A stretch of DNA of 5,333 nucleotides, from the NCBI GenBank assembly GCA_021781695.1, contig JAJXWG010000136.1:1-5333 (forward strand), read 5' to 3'. The translations under genes and the position numbers were made by a program. Origin of the DNA: Pseudomonadota bacterium. GTDB lineage: Bacteria > Pseudomonadota > Gammaproteobacteria > Burkholderiales > Gallionellaceae. Of the stretch, positions 1 to 5,333 are shown in pieces (the first letter of the stretch is position 1; every line of letters begins with the position of its first letter). The notes beneath the pieces are model-generated. The model was not told the DNA's origin. It worked only from the letters and a program-made list of their open reading frames with translations, and searched no databases.

Positions 1-521
1 GCCTTCTCGACGTTGTAATCGCAGGCCTGCAGCAATTTCTGTATGATGTTCTCGACGTCTTCCCCGACATAGCCTGCCTCGGTCAACGTGGTTGCATCCG
101 CCATCACAAACGGCACATCCAGCATGCGGGCCAGCGTTTGCGCAAGCAGGGTCTTACCCGAACCCGTCGGTCCCACCAGCAGGATATTGCTCTTGGAAAG
201 CTCAACGCCATCGTTCGAGTTGCTCTTCAAGCGCTTGTAGTGGTTGTATACCGCGACAGACAGGATGCGCTTGGCGCGTTCCTGGCCGATCACATATTCG
301 TCAAGCGTTGCGCAAATTTCCTTGGGAACGGGCAATTCGGACTTGTCGCCATGCCCATTTTCCCCCTGAATCTCCTCACGCATGATGTCATTGCAAAGCG
401 TGATGCACTCGTCGCACACAAATACGGATGGTCCTGCAATGAGCTTGCGAACCTCATGCTGACTCTTGCCGCAGAACGAGCAGTAAAGCAGCTTGTCACC
501 TGATTTCTTATCGATAGCCAT
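1..521 (-). CDS. clpX: ATP-dependent Clp protease ATP-binding subunit ClpX (N-terminal part, cut by window edge)
   Basis: ClpX is the AAA+ unfoldase that recognises tagged substrates, unfolds them and threads them into ClpP in the cytoplasm. The first 173 codons are present and the reading frame is open to the window edge. The N-terminal zinc-binding domain is visible as C14-x2-C17 and C36-x2-C39. The start of the AAA+ module follows, with the conserved EYVIGQ stretch (75-80), the Walker A motif GPTGSGKT (117-124) and the substrate-gripping pore-loop GYVG (150-153). Walker B, the sensor motifs and the ClpP-docking IGF loop lie beyond the left edge. The start ATG at 521 is preceded by a strong ribosome binding site (GAGAGAGGT, 5 nt spacing). 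It follows clpP by 24 bp and is probably co-transcribed with it. No internal defect is seen. The family assignment is close to certain. Confidence 0.97.
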   Translation of the reverse strand, partial: MAIDKKSGDKLLYCSFCGKSQHEVRKLIAGPSVFVCDECITLCNDIMREEIQGENGHGDKSELPVPKEICATLDEYVIGQERAKRILSVAVYNHYKRLKSNSNDGVELSKSNILLVGPTGSGKTLLAQTLARMLDVPFVMADATTLTEAGYVGEDVENIIQKLLQACDYNVEK

Positions 522-526
522 AGCAC

Positions 527-535
527 ACCTCTCTC
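527..535 (-). promoter_or_regulatory. Ribosome binding site of clpX
   Basis: The minus strand reads GAGAGAGGT, then five bases, then the clpX ATG. This strong Shine-Dalgarno match fixes the clpX start. It lies inside the 24-bp clpP-clpX gap, which has no room for a separate promoter or a terminator. Confidence 0.8.
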
Positions 536-545
536 AAGTTTATCT

Positions 546-1154
546 TCAAGCGCGTTTGTCCAGCACCTGATCGACCAGTCCATAGGCAACAGCATCTGCC
601 GCGCTCAAGAAATTGTCGCGATCCGTGTCGCGCTCGATCACCTCGACCGTCTGTCCGGTATGCATCGCCAGCATTTGATTGAGCTTCTGTTTCAAATACA
701 ATATTTCGCGCGCATGTATCTCGATGTCCGATGCCTGGCCGCGGAAGCCGCCCAAGGGCTGATGTATCATCACTCGGGAATTGGGTAGGCAGAAGCGTTT
801 TCCTTTCTCACCCGCTGTCAAAAGGAATGCGCCCATGCTGGCCGCCTGGCCTATACAAAGCGTGCTTACCGCAGGCTTGATGAACTGCATGGTGTCGTAG
901 ATTGCCATGCCTGCGGTGACAGAGCCGCCCGGTGAATTGATGTAGAAGTGTATGTCCTTGTCCGGATTCTCGGACTCGAGAAACAGCATTTGCGCCACGA
1001 TCAGGTTTGCGCTGTGGTCATTGACCTCGCCCACCAGAAACACCACGCGCTCTTTCAACAGACGGGAATAGATGTCGTAGGCCCGCTCGCCGCGGCCGCT
1101 GGTTTCAACGACCATGGGGATCATGCCGATATTTTGCGTCTCTTCGTAATGCAT
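546..1154 (-). CDS. clpP: ATP-dependent Clp protease proteolytic subunit ClpP
   Basis: ClpP is the tetradecameric serine peptidase that degrades proteins fed in by ClpX or ClpA. The complete 202-residue protein has the usual length. The Ser-His-Asp triad is visible: S106 in GQAASMGA, H131 in MIHQPLGG and D180 in ERDTDRDNF. The INSPGGSV stretch (72-79), which contributes the oxyanion-hole glycines, is also present. Residues up to about 10-14 probably form a short propeptide removed by self-cleavage, as in E. coli, by alignment only. The ATG at 1154 is preferred over M11 and M14. It has GGGGA six bases upstream, inside the tig 3' end, whereas the internal ATGs have no ribosome binding site. It starts one base after the tig stop (TAA-C-ATG), so translational coupling is likely. 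Sequence and length look fully functional. Confidence 0.98.
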   Translation of the reverse strand: MHYEETQNIGMIPMVVETSGRGERAYDIYSRLLKERVVFLVGEVNDHSANLIVAQMLFLESENPDKDIHFYINSPGGSVTAGMAIYDTMQFIKPAVSTLCIGQAASMGAFLLTAGEKGKRFCLPNSRVMIHQPLGGFRGQASDIEIHAREILYLKQKLNQMLAMHTGQTVEVIERDTDRDNFLSAADAVAYGLVDQVLDKRA

Positions 1155-1155
1155 G

Positions 1156-2454
1156 TTAATTCCCCATCAATTCTGCGAATGATAAAGCCTGATCGGTCAC
1201 CTTGACGCGTGCAGTCACCCAATCCACCACATTCTCTTCCAGCGCCAGGTTCTCGAGCTCCTGGTAGCGTGATGGATCTGCATAATGCCAGCGCACCACT
1301 TCTTCCGGATGCTCGAAACTCTGTGCATAATCTTCGACCAGCGCGCGGACCTTTTCTGGGTCAGCCTTGAGCCCATGCTTCTCAACCAGATCGGCCAGAA
1401 TCAGCCCCAGCTTGACGCGCTTTTCCGCGCGCTCGCGGAACAGTTCCGGCGGCAACTGCGCGCCTTTTTTCATCATGCCGCGCTGTTCCATCTCAGCCGC
1501 TGTCTGCTGCATCAACCTGTGCATCTCCCATTCGACCAGCGCACGGGGCAATTCAAATTGCGCCACCTTGAGTAGCACATCCATCGCCGCATCCTTGTTG
1601 CGCCCTTTCAGGCGGCGCGTAACTTCACGCGCAAGATTGCTGCGAATTTCATCTTCCAGGCGGCTCACATCGCCATCAGCGATGCCTACAGATTTGGCAA
1701 ACTCCCCATCCACTTCGGGCAATACCTGCGCTTCCACGCTTTTCAGCGTAATCTTGAAGGTAACCTGTTTGCCCGCCACATCCTTGCCATGGTAATTTTC
1801 CGGAAAAGTCATGTCGAACGACTTGGTTTCGCCGATATTCATCCCGACGATGGCCGCCTCGAAGTCATTCAGCATGCGGCCGGAACCCAACAAAACAGGG
1901 TAATCCTTCGCTTCTCCGCCTTCAAATGCCTTGCCATCTAGTGTGCCTGAAAAGTCGATTACAACCTTGTCTTCATTCTGCGCCGCGCGAGACACCGCAG
2001 CATAGGTTGCGCGCTGTTTGCGCAACGTGGCAATGGTGTTATCCACATCGGCCTGGCTAAGCTCATAGGTGAAACGCAGGACAGATTCGCCCGAGATATC
2101 GCCCAGCACCACTTCCGGATACACCTCGAAAGTCGCGCTGTATTCGATTTCATCGGCACTCCAATCGTTCGTCTTGACGGTGAACTCCGGATCTCCTGCA
2201 ACTTTAAGTGACTTGGCCTGAATGGCTTCAACAAAAGACTTCTGCAAAGCCTCCCCCAGCGCTTCCTGGCGCGCTTCCGAACCATAATGCTGCTCGAGTA
2301 TCTTGCCCGGGATCTTGCCAGGTCGGAATCCGGCAATCCTTGCAGTCCTCCCGATGCGCTTCAAGCGATCGGCCACCTGGCTGCGGACGGCCTGCTGGGG
2401 TATCGTTGCGTTCAGTCGACGCTGTAACGCGCTCACGGTTTCTACGCTGGTCAT
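1156..2454 (-). CDS. tig: Trigger factor (ribosome-associated chaperone and peptidyl-prolyl isomerase)
   Basis: Trigger factor binds ribosomal protein L23 at the exit tunnel and cradles nascent chains. The complete 432 residues match the usual length (E. coli also has 432). The N-terminal ribosome-docking domain carries the signature GFRPGKIP (42-49). The FKBP-type isomerase domain spans roughly residues 160-241, with VVIDFSGTLDGKAFEGG followed by GMNIGETKSFDMTFPENYHG. The C-terminal substrate-binding domain is helical and ends in the family-typical VKVTDQALSFAELMGN. The start ATG at 2454 is supported by AAGGA nine bases upstream. It is the first gene of the tig-clpP-clpX unit, a very common bacterial order, and its own leader holds the candidate regulatory sites listed separately. 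Nothing is missing or broken. Confidence 0.98.
   Translation of the reverse strand: MTSVETVSALQRRLNATIPQQAVRSQVADRLKRIGRTARIAGFRPGKIPGKILEQHYGSEARQEALGEALQKSFVEAIQAKSLKVAGDPEFTVKTNDWSADEIEYSATFEVYPEVVLGDISGESVLRFTYELSQADVDNTIATLRKQRATYAAVSRAAQNEDKVVIDFSGTLDGKAFEGGEAKDYPVLLGSGRMLNDFEAAIVGMNIGETKSFDMTFPENYHGKDVAGKQVTFKITLKSVEAQVLPEVDGEFAKSVGIADGDVSRLEDEIRSNLAREVTRRLKGRNKDAAMDVLLKVAQFELPRALVEWEMHRLMQQTAAEMEQRGMMKKGAQLPPELFRERAEKRVKLGLILADLVEKHGLKADPEKVRALVEDYAQSFEHPEEVVRWHYADPSRYQELENLALEENVVDWVTARVKVTDQALSFAELMGN
1161..1165 (-). promoter_or_regulatory. Ribosome binding site of clpP, inside the tig 3' end
   Basis: The minus strand reads GGGGA six bases before the clpP ATG. These bases also encode part of the last trigger factor codons (Met-Gly-Asn-stop). 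Ribosomes finishing tig would therefore sit over the clpP initiation site, which is consistent with coupled translation. Coupling is inferred from the overlap. Confidence 0.6.
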
Positions 2455-2463
2455 GCTTTAGTG

Positions 2464-2468
2464 TCCTT
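2464..2468 (-). promoter_or_regulatory. Ribosome binding site of tig
   Basis: The minus strand reads AAGGA, nine bases before the tig ATG. Its first two bases belong to the last unit of the adjoining hexamer repeat (2467-2484), so repeat length changes would alter the sequence directly upstream of the site. Confidence 0.65.
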
Positions 2469-2484
2469 GAATTTGAATTTGAAT
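2467..2484. repeat. Short tandem repeat, three perfect copies of TTGAAT (ATTCAA on the minus strand)
   Basis: The plus strand has TTGAAT at 2467-2472, 2473-2478 and 2479-2484 with no mismatch. It lies in the untranslated leader of tig and overlaps the edge of its ribosome binding site. Three hexamer copies can arise by chance in AT-rich leader DNA, so a function is not established. Confidence 0.85.
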
Positions 2485-2499
2485 GGGAGCGCTCGGGAG

Positions 2500-2534
2500 A
2501 AAAAACACGATTCGGACTTGCAAGTCATTGAATC
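2500..2534 (-). terminator. Terminator- or attenuator-like hairpin followed by six T's, in the tig leader
   Basis: Read on the minus strand, GATTC (2530-2534) pairs with GAATC (2509-2513). Inside it sits the perfect 12-bp palindrome GACTTGCAAGTC (2515-2526), which can fold as a GACT/AGTC stem with a TGCA loop. The two stems are separated by a small asymmetric internal loop (AAT against C). GTG and then six T's follow (2500-2505), as expected for an intrinsic terminator. The stem is only 5+4 bp with few GC pairs, so it would be weak. It could end DUF2252 transcripts, attenuate tig-clpP-clpX transcription, or be a protein-binding dyad instead. Confidence 0.4.
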
Positions 2535-2555
2535 TACTTTTCAAATCAGCGCCAA
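2527..2555 (-). promoter_or_regulatory. Candidate sigma70 promoter of the tig-clpP-clpX operon
   Basis: The minus strand has TTGGCG (2550-2555) as a possible -35 box and TTCAAT (2527-2532) as a possible -10 box, with a 17-bp spacer. Each box matches the consensus at 4 of 6 positions. The predicted transcription start (about 2520) falls at the centre of the 12-bp palindrome at 2515-2526. No sigma32-type heat-shock promoter was found by eye in this leader. Confidence 0.3.
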
Positions 2556-2608
2556 CGCGGTTGTAACGTTGACGTGGGTGCTTCTTGCCCAGCGCCTGTT
2601 CCCGGACA

Positions 2609-2617
2609 ATTGTAACA
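2609..2617 (-). promoter_or_regulatory. Candidate extended -10 promoter upstream of tig
   Basis: The minus strand reads TGTTACAAT, an extended -10 (TGn) followed by TACAAT, which matches 5 of 6 consensus positions. No convincing -35 box lies upstream. A small dyad, GAATC-GG-GATTC (2618-2629), abuts it. It is an alternative to the candidate at 2527-2555. If used, its transcript would pass through the hairpin at 2500-2534, making that structure a possible attenuator. Confidence 0.35.
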
Positions 2618-2659
2618 GAATCCCGATTCCCCGGCATATCGCAGCCTTGCTGCATTTTC

Positions 2660-3868
2660 TCAACACCATGACTTCCCCGACTTATCATACTCGCGCGCGT
2701 ATTTTTTCCAGTCCGATCCGATTTTTTCGGCCTGTTTTGCAGCAAGTTTCAACAACCGCACCTGCCAGTCCTGCCGCATGCCAAAATTCATCCACTCGTC
2801 CGCAATCGCAGATCCTCTTCTGCCACTGCTGCGCAAATGGCTCCAGGCAACGATCTCGCCCATGCTCTGCACCACCTGTTCAAGCCGCTTCAGCTTGCCA
2901 TTCCAACCGGAAAGCGCCAGCCTGTCGGCCGTCGGTTGCAGACCCTTGAACAAAAAAGGCTCTTTATCGAACGTCACCGCAGACAAAAATGCAGGGGAGA
3001 TGGCCTGCGCCCATTGCTGCACACCGGCAACGCGATGCGCTTCGCTTTCCCATGCAGGCTGCCTGCTTGTGACATAAGGCGCAAGCGCACTGGGTATGGC
3101 TTGTTTCAGGTCGAGCAAAAAATTCCCGTCCGGACTGCCGCGCCCTTCAATCAGTATCACATAACGCGCAAGGCCCAGACTGCCGGTGCCGGCGATGCGC
3201 CTTGCGGCATCGATGGGGCGGTAGAATTCCGGATCAACTTGTCCCCGCGCATATTCGTCGACAAAGGCCATGACCCTCGCCTTTTCTTCCGGCAATAAAT
3301 CCAGCGCGTGTTTCCCATCCACCCTGATGCTGCGCACCCCTTTACGCACGCGAGTCCGGCTGTTCAGAAACGCTTCCCTGCGTCTCAGCCTCAGTGGGTT
3401 GAGCAGACTCTTGATCATTCCGCTGGCTGTGTCGCGCTCAAGCCATCTGGCCTTGCCCGCCGCCAGCGCCGCCGAATAACTGGCAAGGCCAATCTTGCAA
3501 AGCCTCTGAGCATCAGTCTCCGGCAGGTTCAAGGAATCAGCGGCAACCAGGATGCTTGCGAGCCAGCGACCAAGCTCCCATGTCGCAGGTGCTAGCACTG
3601 CCTCATCGAAGTCGTTCATGTCGAAATAGACCAGCCGGTTATCGCCCTTGTAACAGCCGAAGTTCTCAAGATGCAGATCGCCGCAAATCCACGCGGCTGG
3701 CGCATCATTCAGACGCATATCCTGAAACGGCCAGTCCTCGTAATACAGGTGGCAACTGCCGCGCATGAAGGAAAACGGATTCTCGCGCATCGCGCGGTAT
3801 TTCATTGCGACCCGTTCCGCTTCACGGTTAGCGTTGTATTTCAGGATGGAATCGACGATCTTGTTCAT
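2660..3868 (-). CDS. DUF2252 family protein with kinase-like motifs
   Basis: This is a 402-residue protein of the DUF2252 family, whose biochemical role I do not know. Visible motifs, numbered from the chosen Met, are FMRG (34-37), GDLHLENFG (63-71), FDMNDFDEA (82-90), GTGSLG (227-232) and LDLKQA (252-257). GDLHxxN and DFDEA resemble the catalytic loop and metal-binding Asp motif of aminoglycoside phosphotransferase/choline kinase-like enzymes. GTGSLG with K255 resembles a Gly-rich loop and ATP-binding Lys, but it lies after the catalytic motifs. There is no signal peptide and no obvious membrane segment, so it is probably cytosolic. The start at 3868 is chosen because AGGTGA lies four bases upstream. 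The longer frame begins with GTG at 3949 without a ribosome binding site. It is transcribed towards tig and diverges from the NRPS gene. Family membership is fairly sure. The kinase activity is inferred. Confidence 0.88.
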   Translation of the reverse strand: MNKIVDSILKYNANREAERVAMKYRAMRENPFSFMRGSCHLYYEDWPFQDMRLNDAPAAWICGDLHLENFGCYKGDNRLVYFDMNDFDEAVLAPATWELGRWLASILVAADSLNLPETDAQRLCKIGLASYSAALAAGKARWLERDTASGMIKSLLNPLRLRRREAFLNSRTRVRKGVRSIRVDGKHALDLLPEEKARVMAFVDEYARGQVDPEFYRPIDAARRIAGTGSLGLARYVILIEGRGSPDGNFLLDLKQAIPSALAPYVTSRQPAWESEAHRVAGVQQWAQAISPAFLSAVTFDKEPFLFKGLQPTADRLALSGWNGKLKRLEQVVQSMGEIVAWSHLRSSGRRGSAIADEWMNFGMRQDWQVRLLKLAAKQAEKIGSDWKKYAREYDKSGKSWC

Positions 3869-3872
3869 TTTT

Positions 3873-3878
3873 TCACCT
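3873..3878 (-). promoter_or_regulatory. Ribosome binding site that decides the DUF2252 start
   Basis: The minus strand reads AGGTGA, then AAAA, then the ATG at 3868. This favours the 402-residue product over a 429-residue form starting at a GTG (3949), which has no Shine-Dalgarno sequence. Confidence 0.7.
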
Positions 3879-3925
3879 GTACAGAATTCCGGTTTGAATG
3901 GCACATATCGTACTCCAATCTGCGA

Positions 3926-3954
3926 ATTAGGAAATGGGTCATGCAGCACGGCAA
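3926..3954 (-). promoter_or_regulatory. Candidate promoter of the DUF2252 gene (proximal)
   Basis: The minus strand has TTGCCG (3949-3954) and CCTAAT (3926-3931) with a 17-bp spacer, each matching 4 of 6 consensus positions. It would start transcription near 3919 and give a leader of about 50 nt. It overlaps the left arm of the inverted repeat at 3940-3964. Confidence 0.25.
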
Positions 3955-3964
3955 ACTGTGCATG
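3940..3964. repeat. Inverted repeat in the divergent intergenic region, possible operator
   Basis: CATGCA (3940-3945) and TGCATG (3959-3964) are perfect inverted arms separated by 13 bp, about two helical turns centre to centre. The right arm touches the plus-strand extended -10 at 3963-3971, and the repeat lies within the candidate DUF2252 promoters. The position suits an operator for a dimeric regulator, but six-base arms are short. Confidence 0.35.
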
Positions 3965-3971
3965 CTAAAAT
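3963..3971 (+). promoter_or_regulatory. Candidate extended -10 promoter of the NRPS gene
   Basis: The plus strand reads TGCTAAAAT, an extended -10 (TGn) followed by TAAAAT, which matches 5 of 6 consensus positions. No good -35 is seen. Predicted transcription would begin near 3978, downstream of the in-frame ATG at 3970, which supports the ATG at 4009 as the translation start with a leader of about 30 nt. Confidence 0.4.
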
Positions 3972-3974
3972 GGA

Positions 3975-4003
3975 ACTATGCCCTTATTCATTTCGAGATT
4001 CAA
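3975..4003 (-). promoter_or_regulatory. Candidate promoter of the DUF2252 gene (distal)
   Basis: The minus strand has TTGAAT (3998-4003) and CATAGT (3975-3980), with a 17-bp spacer and 4 of 6 matches in each box. It overlaps the start region of the divergent NRPS transcript, so the two promoters would interfere if both are real. Confidence 0.25.
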
Positions 4004-4008
4004 AACTT

Positions 4009-5333
4009 ATGATTTTGCGTGGCCCGCACCGCCCTGATCTGCTCCAACCCGAAACACTGCCCGACATTTTTGAAGCCACTGCAGGCAGAATGCCTGACAA
4101 GACTGCGCTGATTTTTGGCACACAAACCTTAAGCTATGGTGCGCTCAATGCGGCAGCCGACGGGCTCGCAAGCCGCCTGCTTGCAAAAGGTGTTCAGACA
4201 GGGCAGGTCATAGGCCTATGGCTGCCGCGCAGCACAGATCTTCTCGCGGCGCAGCTGGCCATCTGCAAGGCAGGTGCCGCCTGGCTGCCCTTCGATGCAG
4301 ACACGCCAGTGGCCAGGATAGACATCTGCCTGGCCGATGCGCAAAGCCCGGGCCTGCTCACCTGCCGCGCATATTTACCGCAGCTCAAGGACTATGAGCG
4401 CCCCTTGTGGGTCATCGAAGACCTGCTCGAATCTGGGGATGCACCCTTGTTGCAAAGAGGCAGCGACTTCGGCCCGGACAGCCCCGCCTATGTGATTTAC
4501 ACATCTGGGTCCACGGGAAAACCCAAGGGTATCCTTGTCAGCCAGCGCAGCATCTGCCATTTCCTGCGCAGCGAAAACGAGGTGCTGGGCATTCGCGCTG
4601 ATGACAAGGTCTATCAGGGTTTTTCCGTTGCATTCGACATGTCCTTCGAGGAAATCTGGATAGCCTTTCTGGTCGGCGCAACCCTCTGGCTTGCCCCGCG
4701 CGAAATCACCGGAGATCCGGATGCCCTGGCCACCGCGCTCGAAGACAATCACATCAGCGTGCTGCATGCGGTACCCACTTTGCTTGCGCTCTTCCCTCGC
4801 GACATTCCCTCTCTCAGACTGATCAATCTGGGCGGCGAGATGTGCCCGCAGGCGCTGGTCGAGCGCTGGGCCACGCCCGGTCATCAATTGTTCAACACCT
4901 ACGGCCCGACCGAGGCAACCGTATCGGCAAGTCTTGCGAGATTGCATAAGGGCATGCCAGTCACGATAGGCAAGCCGCTGCCCAATTACGGCCTGCTTGT
5001 GATGGACAGCGATCTCAAACTGCTGCCAACCGGTGAAACAGGCGAGCTTTGCATCACGGGGCCCGGTGTCGCGCAAGGATATCTCGGCCGCCCTGATCTC
5101 ACCGCGGAAAAATTCCTAGCCAACCCACATGCCGAAGGGGATCATGAGGCGCGCCTGTATCGCACAGGCGATCTGGCACGCATCGATGAATCCGGCAATG
5201 TCCATTGCCTGGGCCGCGTCGATGACCAGGTCAAAATCCGCGGCTTTCGCGTCGAACTGGGAGAAATCGAGGCCTCGCTCGCCAAAGAGCCTGGCATTGC
5301 GACGGCTGCCGTGATCATGAAGGAAGTGGACGG
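4009..5333 (+). CDS. Pls/PosA-type nonribosomal peptide synthetase, adenylation domain (N-terminal part, cut by window edge)
   Basis: The first 441 codons of an amino-acid-activating adenylation domain are present and open to the right edge. The core motifs are in order: A3 YTSGSTGKPKG (164-174), A4 region AFDMSFEEIW (208-217), A5 NTYGPTEATV (296-305), A6 GELCITGPGVAQGYLG (345-360), A7 YRTGDLA (384-390) and A8 GRVDDQVKIRGFRVELGE (402-419). The A10 lysine lies beyond the edge. D210, equivalent to GrsA D235, indicates an alpha-amino acid substrate. GPHRPDL (5-11), PFDADTP (94-100) and the QRSICHFLRSEN stretch (179-190) recall Pls/PosA synthetases. In that family the A domain is followed by a carrier domain, membrane helices and a large C-terminal region, as in epsilon-poly-lysine synthetase. 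None of those parts is visible here. The start at 4009 has only a weak GAGA upstream. In-frame ATGs at 3970 and 3934 are alternatives. It diverges from the DUF2252 gene. Confidence 0.9.
   Translation, partial: MILRGPHRPDLLQPETLPDIFEATAGRMPDKTALIFGTQTLSYGALNAAADGLASRLLAKGVQTGQVIGLWLPRSTDLLAAQLAICKAGAAWLPFDADTPVARIDICLADAQSPGLLTCRAYLPQLKDYERPLWVIEDLLESGDAPLLQRGSDFGPDSPAYVIYTSGSTGKPKGILVSQRSICHFLRSENEVLGIRADDKVYQGFSVAFDMSFEEIWIAFLVGATLWLAPREITGDPDALATALEDNHISVLHAVPTLLALFPRDIPSLRLINLGGEMCPQALVERWATPGHQLFNTYGPTEATVSASLARLHKGMPVTIGKPLPNYGLLVMDSDLKLLPTGETGELCITGPGVAQGYLGRPDLTAEKFLANPHAEGDHEARLYRTGDLARIDESGNVHCLGRVDDQVKIRGFRVELGEIEASLAKEPGIATAAVIMKEVD

Noticed and set aside
138..503. Plus-strand open frame (121 codons) antisense to clpX
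   Set aside because: The minus strand here encodes intact ClpX with its zinc finger and Walker A motif, so this frame is a shadow.
2553..2571. Inverted repeat CAACG...CGTTG in the tig leader
   Set aside because: Five-base arms with a nine-base loop are common by chance and no further symmetry supports it.
2641..2653. Small hairpin GCAGC-AAG-GCTGC (minus strand) just after the DUF2252 stop, considered as its terminator
   Set aside because: The five-bp stem is not followed by a T-run on the minus strand, so it does not meet the pattern of an intrinsic terminator.
2455..2659. Possible tRNA or small RNA gene, or a sigma32 heat-shock promoter, upstream of tig
   Set aside because: No cloverleaf-compatible arms or T-loop sequence were seen on either strand, and no CTTGAA/CCCCAT-type heat-shock promoter pair was found.
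2461..2949. Plus-strand open frame (162 codons) over the tig leader and the DUF2252 3' end
   Set aside because: It overlaps a well-supported gene on the other strand, its product is low-complexity and resembles no family, and no ribosome binding site was seen.
2837..3298. Plus-strand open frame (153 codons) antisense to the DUF2252 gene
   Set aside because: It is a shadow of the DUF2252 coding sequence, with an Arg- and His-rich translation and no motif.
3970..3972. In-frame ATG 13 codons upstream as the NRPS start
   Set aside because: It overlaps the candidate -10 box and would precede the predicted transcription start. It also has no ribosome binding site. It is kept only as an alternative.
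4375..5076. Long open frame (233 codons) on the minus strand opposite the NRPS adenylation domain
   Set aside because: It lies fully antisense to a strongly conserved coding region, has no recognisable domain, and is explained by codon bias leaving the opposite frame free of stops.

Overview
The window is about 5.3 kb of bacterial chromosome with moderately high GC. It most resembles a beta-proteobacterium, with Nitrosomonadales/Burkholderiales-like protein sequences. That placement rests on remembered family resemblance (the ClpX N-terminus, the tig-clpP-clpX order, the NRPS type) and not on a search, so it is tentative.

Layout. From right to left on the minus strand lie a DUF2252-family gene (2660-3868), a 205-bp intergenic region, and the classical proteostasis operon tig (1156-2454), clpP (546-1154) and clpX (1-521, cut by the left edge). 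The clpP start codon lies one base after the tig stop, and clpX starts 24 bp after clpP ends, so these three look like one transcription unit. On the plus strand, diverging from the DUF2252 gene across 140 bp, is the first 441 codons of a large nonribosomal peptide synthetase (4009-5333, cut by the right edge). Its adenylation domain matches the Pls/PosA type (epsilon-poly-L-lysine synthetase-like).

How the genes work together. Trigger factor receives nascent chains at the ribosome exit, while ClpP and ClpX form the ATP-dependent ClpXP protease, so the left half is housekeeping folding and degradation. The right half is accessory: a probable membrane-anchored iterative peptide synthetase, and a DUF2252 protein that carries kinase-like motifs in an unusual order. 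No functional link between the two halves is visible apart from adjacency.

Non-coding DNA. The tig leader (2455-2659) holds candidate promoters, a 12-bp perfect palindrome embedded in a terminator- or attenuator-like structure, and three perfect copies of TTGAAT touching the tig ribosome binding site. The divergent region (3869-4008) holds candidate promoters for both genes and an inverted repeat next to the plus-strand promoter. I see no RNA genes, insertion sequences, CRISPR arrays or attachment sites.
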